Below are positions 6,490-7,988 of a DNA stretch of 7,988 bases, in pieces; within the stretch, counting starts at the first letter, position 1; every line of letters starts with the position of its first letter. The DNA is from Pseudomonadota bacterium (GTDB lineage Bacteria > Pseudomonadota > Gammaproteobacteria > Pseudomonadales > UBA5518): NCBI GenBank assembly GCA_022705125.1, contig JAKJFB010000119.1, forward strand, positions 1 through 7,988. Reading direction: 5' to 3'. The position numbers were made by a program, and so were the translations under genes. The notes below the pieces were generated by a model. That model did not search any database and was not told the origin of the DNA. It saw nothing but the letters and a program-made list of their open reading frames with translations.

Positions 6490-6933
6490 ATGGCAGCCAC
6501 ACCCGCGCAGGTACGCGAAGTCATCGGCAAGTACATGGAGGCCTGGGCCACCGGCAACAAGGAACTGCTGCTCAGCATTTTCGCCGAGGACGCGACCTGG
6601 GAGGATCCCGTGGGCTCGCCGGCCTTCGTCGGGCTCGAGGGCGTGTCCAAGTTCTGGGATTTCGCGCGCCAGGGTGCCGATGAGGGACGCACGATCTCGC
6701 CGCGCATCGACCAGGTGATCGCCTGCGGCAACGAGGGCATCCTGCGTTTCACGATGCAGGTGCGCGTCCCCGCGCAGAACCAGGGGCTCGACCTGGCGGT
6801 CGTCGATCACTTCGTGCTGAACGACGCCGGCAAGATCGCGAAAGCGCGCGCCTTCTGGGACGAGAGCTGCGCGGGTGTGCCCGCGGGAATGGACTTCTTC
6901 GCACCGAACATCGAGCAGGCGTACACGCAGTAG
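6490..6933 (+). CDS. Ketosteroid isomerase-like NTF2-family protein (SnoaL-like cone fold)
   Basis: The product is 147 residues with the NTF2/SnoaL fold. The N-terminal helix VREVIGKYMEAWATGNKELL (8-27) is followed by IFAEDATWEDPVGSP (30-44), GLEGVSKFWDF (48-58) and the strands AVVDHFVLNDAGKIAKARAF (103-122). Compared from memory with Comamonas testosteroni delta5-3-ketosteroid isomerase (125 residues), the catalytic Tyr14, Asp38 and Asp99 align with Tyr15, Asp39 and Asp106. The surrounding EDPVGS and DHF segments also match. Many NTF2-like proteins lack these residues, so isomerase activity, or at least acid-base chemistry on a polycyclic ligand, is plausible. The C-terminus extends about 20 residues (128-147) beyond the classical enzyme. 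The gene follows the LLM oxidoreductase by 40 bases and is probably the last gene of the operon, with an independent strong ribosome binding site. It could alternatively be a binding protein, a limonene-1,2-epoxide-hydrolase-like enzyme or a cyclase relative. The fold is secure; function is inferred. Confidence 0.85.
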   Translation: MAATPAQVREVIGKYMEAWATGNKELLLSIFAEDATWEDPVGSPAFVGLEGVSKFWDFARQGADEGRTISPRIDQVIACGNEGILRFTMQVRVPAQNQGLDLAVVDHFVLNDAGKIAKARAFWDESCAGVPAGMDFFAPNIEQAYTQ

Positions 6934-6946
6934 CGTGTCGCCCCGC

Positions 6947-7327
6947 TCAGCGGTTCACCATCATGTCGGCGATGCGGAACATCGGCTCGCGCAGCATGTC
7001 CTTCACCTCGGCAGAGGCGCCCACCTCTTCCAGCGCGCGGTCCATGCACAGCAGCCACTGGTCGCGTTCCGCGGCCCCGATGGCATAGGGCTGGTGCGGC
7101 TTCGTCAGGCAGACCGTGCCGGTGCGGCGCACGTAGAGCGGCGGGCCGCCCATCCAGCCCGAGAGGTACTCGAAGAGTTTCTCCTCGATGGCGGCGAGCG
7201 ACTCGCCGTGCATCGCGCGTATGCCGGTCGCCTCGGACGACTCGTCCATGATGCGATAGAACGCGGCGCACAATCTGCGCAACCCGTCTTCGCCGCCGAG
7301 CAACTGGTAGGGATTCTGGCCGCTCAC
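6947..7327 (-). CDS. Group II truncated hemoglobin (trHbO-like)
   Basis: The 126-residue product is a small 2-over-2 helical heme protein, usually linked to oxygen or nitric oxide binding and peroxide or NO chemistry. Features in order are [15 protein letters not shown] (5-19) and [10 protein letters not shown] (21-30), where Tyr24 fits the distal TyrB10. They continue with [16 protein letters not shown] (36-51), [14 protein letters not shown] (53-66), [19 protein letters not shown] (77-95) and AL (98-99). His78 fits the proximal HisF8. Trp91 fits the TrpG8 that defines groups II and III. The WxGGP motif (58-62) is diagnostic of the family. The stretch before the proximal histidine reads GTVCLTKPH rather than the GHPRLRxRH of mycobacterial trHbO, as I recall for proteobacterial relatives. 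The GTG start at 7327 has an excellent ribosome binding site. The gene converges on the F420 operon with only 13 bases between the stops and diverges from ung, so it is likely its own unit. A role linked to F420 is not shown. Confidence 0.93.
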   Translation of the reverse strand: MSGQNPYQLLGGEDGLRRLCAAFYRIMDESSEATGIRAMHGESLAAIEEKLFEYLSGWMGGPPLYVRRTGTVCLTKPHQPYAIGAAERDQWLLCMDRALEEVGASAEVKDMLREPMFRIADMMVNR

Positions 7328-7404
7328 GTCGTCTCCTCCTCGGATGTGGCGCGGATGATAGCCGCTCGCGGGACGCCGTGCATCGTCCGAAGAAGGTACG
7401 GCGC
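7328..7404. promoter_or_regulatory. Divergent intergenic region between truncated hemoglobin and ung
   Basis: These 77 bases separate two genes that start away from each other, so they should hold promoters for both. On the minus strand TATCAT (complement of 7355-7360) resembles a sigma-70 -10 box about 30 bases before the hemoglobin GTG, but I find no convincing -35 at the right distance. On the plus strand AAGG at 7393-7396 is a modest ribosome binding site for ung. No clear operator palindrome was seen. The promoter assignment rests mainly on gene orientation. Confidence 0.35.
7335..7340 (-). promoter_or_regulatory. Ribosome binding site of the truncated hemoglobin gene
   Basis: On the minus strand AGGAGG lies seven bases before the GTG at 7327, inside a longer GAGGAGGAG run. 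It is an almost ideal Shine-Dalgarno and decides the GTG start. Confidence 0.75.
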
Positions 7405-7988
7405 ATGAACGGCGCGACCTCGCGCATCGACCTGGAACCGTCGTGGCTGGCCGAGATCGGCAACGAGTTCGAACAGCCCTACATGCGGCAGCTGCGCGAA
7501 TTCCTGCGCGCCGAGAAGGCTGCCGGCAAGCTCATCTATCCGGCCAGCGCGAACTGGTTCAACGCCTTTCGCTGTGCGCCGTTCGCCTCGGTGGAGGTCG
7601 TGATCCTCGGCCAGGATCCCTACCACGGACCGGGGCAGGCGCACGGGCTGTGCTTCTCGGTGACCGACGGCGTCGAGATTCCCCCCTCGCTGCACAACAT
7701 CTATCAGGAGCTGGCCAGCGACCTCGGCATCGAACCGGCCAGCCATGGCTGCCTGGAGTCCTGGGCGCGGCAGGGCGTGCTGCTGCTCAACAGCGTGCTG
7801 ACCGTGGAGCGCGGCCGCGCCGCCTCGCACCAGGGCAGGGGCTGGGAGCGATTCACGGACCGCGTGGTGGAGGTGCTGAGCGCGCGGCGCGAGCACCTGG
7901 TGTTCCTGCTGTGGGGGAGTTACGCCGAGCGCAAGGGACGCATCATCGATCGTGAGCGCCACCTCGTGCTGTCCTCGCCGCACCCCTC
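7405..7988 (+). CDS. ung: Uracil-DNA glycosylase, family 1, 3' partial
   Basis: Ung removes uracil from DNA to start base-excision repair. The frame is open from the ATG at 7405 to the right edge, giving 194 complete codons of an expected 220-230. The family signatures are [13 protein letters not shown] (44-56), [20 protein letters not shown] (65-84), [11 protein letters not shown] (93-103), [18 protein letters not shown] (117-134), [12 protein letters not shown] (141-152), [13 protein letters not shown] (166-178) and LSSPHP (189-194). Asp71 corresponds to the catalytic Asp64 of E. coli Ung. His193 begins the HPSP loop and corresponds to catalytic His187; the window ends inside the next codon. 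A modest ribosome binding site at 7393-7396 sits eight bases before the ATG. The protein resembles gamma- and betaproteobacterial Ung as I recall them, and is one reason for placing the host there. It appears to be a housekeeping gene marking the right edge of the F420 locus. Confidence 0.96.
   Translation, partial: MNGATSRIDLEPSWLAEIGNEFEQPYMRQLREFLRAEKAAGKLIYPASANWFNAFRCAPFASVEVVILGQDPYHGPGQAHGLCFSVTDGVEIPPSLHNIYQELASDLGIEPASHGCLESWARQGVLLLNSVLTVERGRAASHQGRGWERFTDRVVEVLSARREHLVFLLWGSYAERKGRIIDRERHLVLSSPHP

Noticed and set aside
4475..6718. A 747-codon plus-strand frame crossing the fbiC to LLM junction
   Set aside because: It is an out-of-frame reading over fbiC and the LLM gene with Arg/Ala/Gly-rich sequence and no domain.
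7324..7983. A 219-codon minus-strand open frame opposite ung
   Set aside because: It is the antisense of ung, whose plus-strand frame shows all family 1 uracil-DNA glycosylase motifs including the catalytic Asp and His.

Overview
The window is a compact, very GC-rich (roughly 70% by eye) bacterial chromosomal segment. It is dominated by one plus-strand operon for biosynthesis and use of the deazaflavin cofactor F420. The flanking uracil-DNA glycosylase and group II truncated hemoglobin look proteobacterial, most like gamma- or betaproteobacteria. I infer a high-GC Gram-negative host; the exact lineage cannot be read from this sequence. F420 genes are typical of Actinobacteria and archaea but are known in scattered Proteobacteria.

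Layout. Bases 1-603 hold the 3' part of an NADPH:F420 oxidoreductase gene (npdG/fno) whose start lies upstream of the window. It overlaps cofE (596-1357, F420:gamma-glutamyl ligase), which overlaps cofD (1354-2301, the phospholactyl-type transferase), which overlaps cofC (2298-3011, the guanylyltransferase). After 12 bases comes fbiC (3024-5501), a CofG-CofH fusion that makes the deazaflavin chromophore Fo. After 48 bases comes an LLM-class F420-dependent oxidoreductase (5550-6449), and after 40 more a small ketosteroid-isomerase-like NTF2-fold protein (6490-6933). A truncated hemoglobin lies convergently on the minus strand (6947-7327). Across a 77-base divergent gap, ung runs off the right edge (7405-7988).

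How they work together. FbiC makes Fo from a flavin precursor and tyrosine. CofC activates a three-carbon phospho-acid with GTP. CofD transfers it to Fo, giving F420-0 or its dehydro form. CofE adds the glutamate tail. NpdG exchanges hydride between NADPH and F420, and the LLM enzyme is a likely consumer of F420H2. The isomerase-like protein keeps all three catalytic residues of bacterial ketosteroid isomerase, which hints that the operon serves a steroid or terpenoid-like substrate.

CofE here is a single-domain enzyme without the reductase domain of actinobacterial FbiB, so the identity of the three-carbon unit (and of any dehydro-F420-0 reductase) is an open question for this organism. No mobile elements, CRISPR arrays, tRNA or rRNA genes were seen. 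Intergenic space is minimal and no gene-free stretch exceeds 100 bases.
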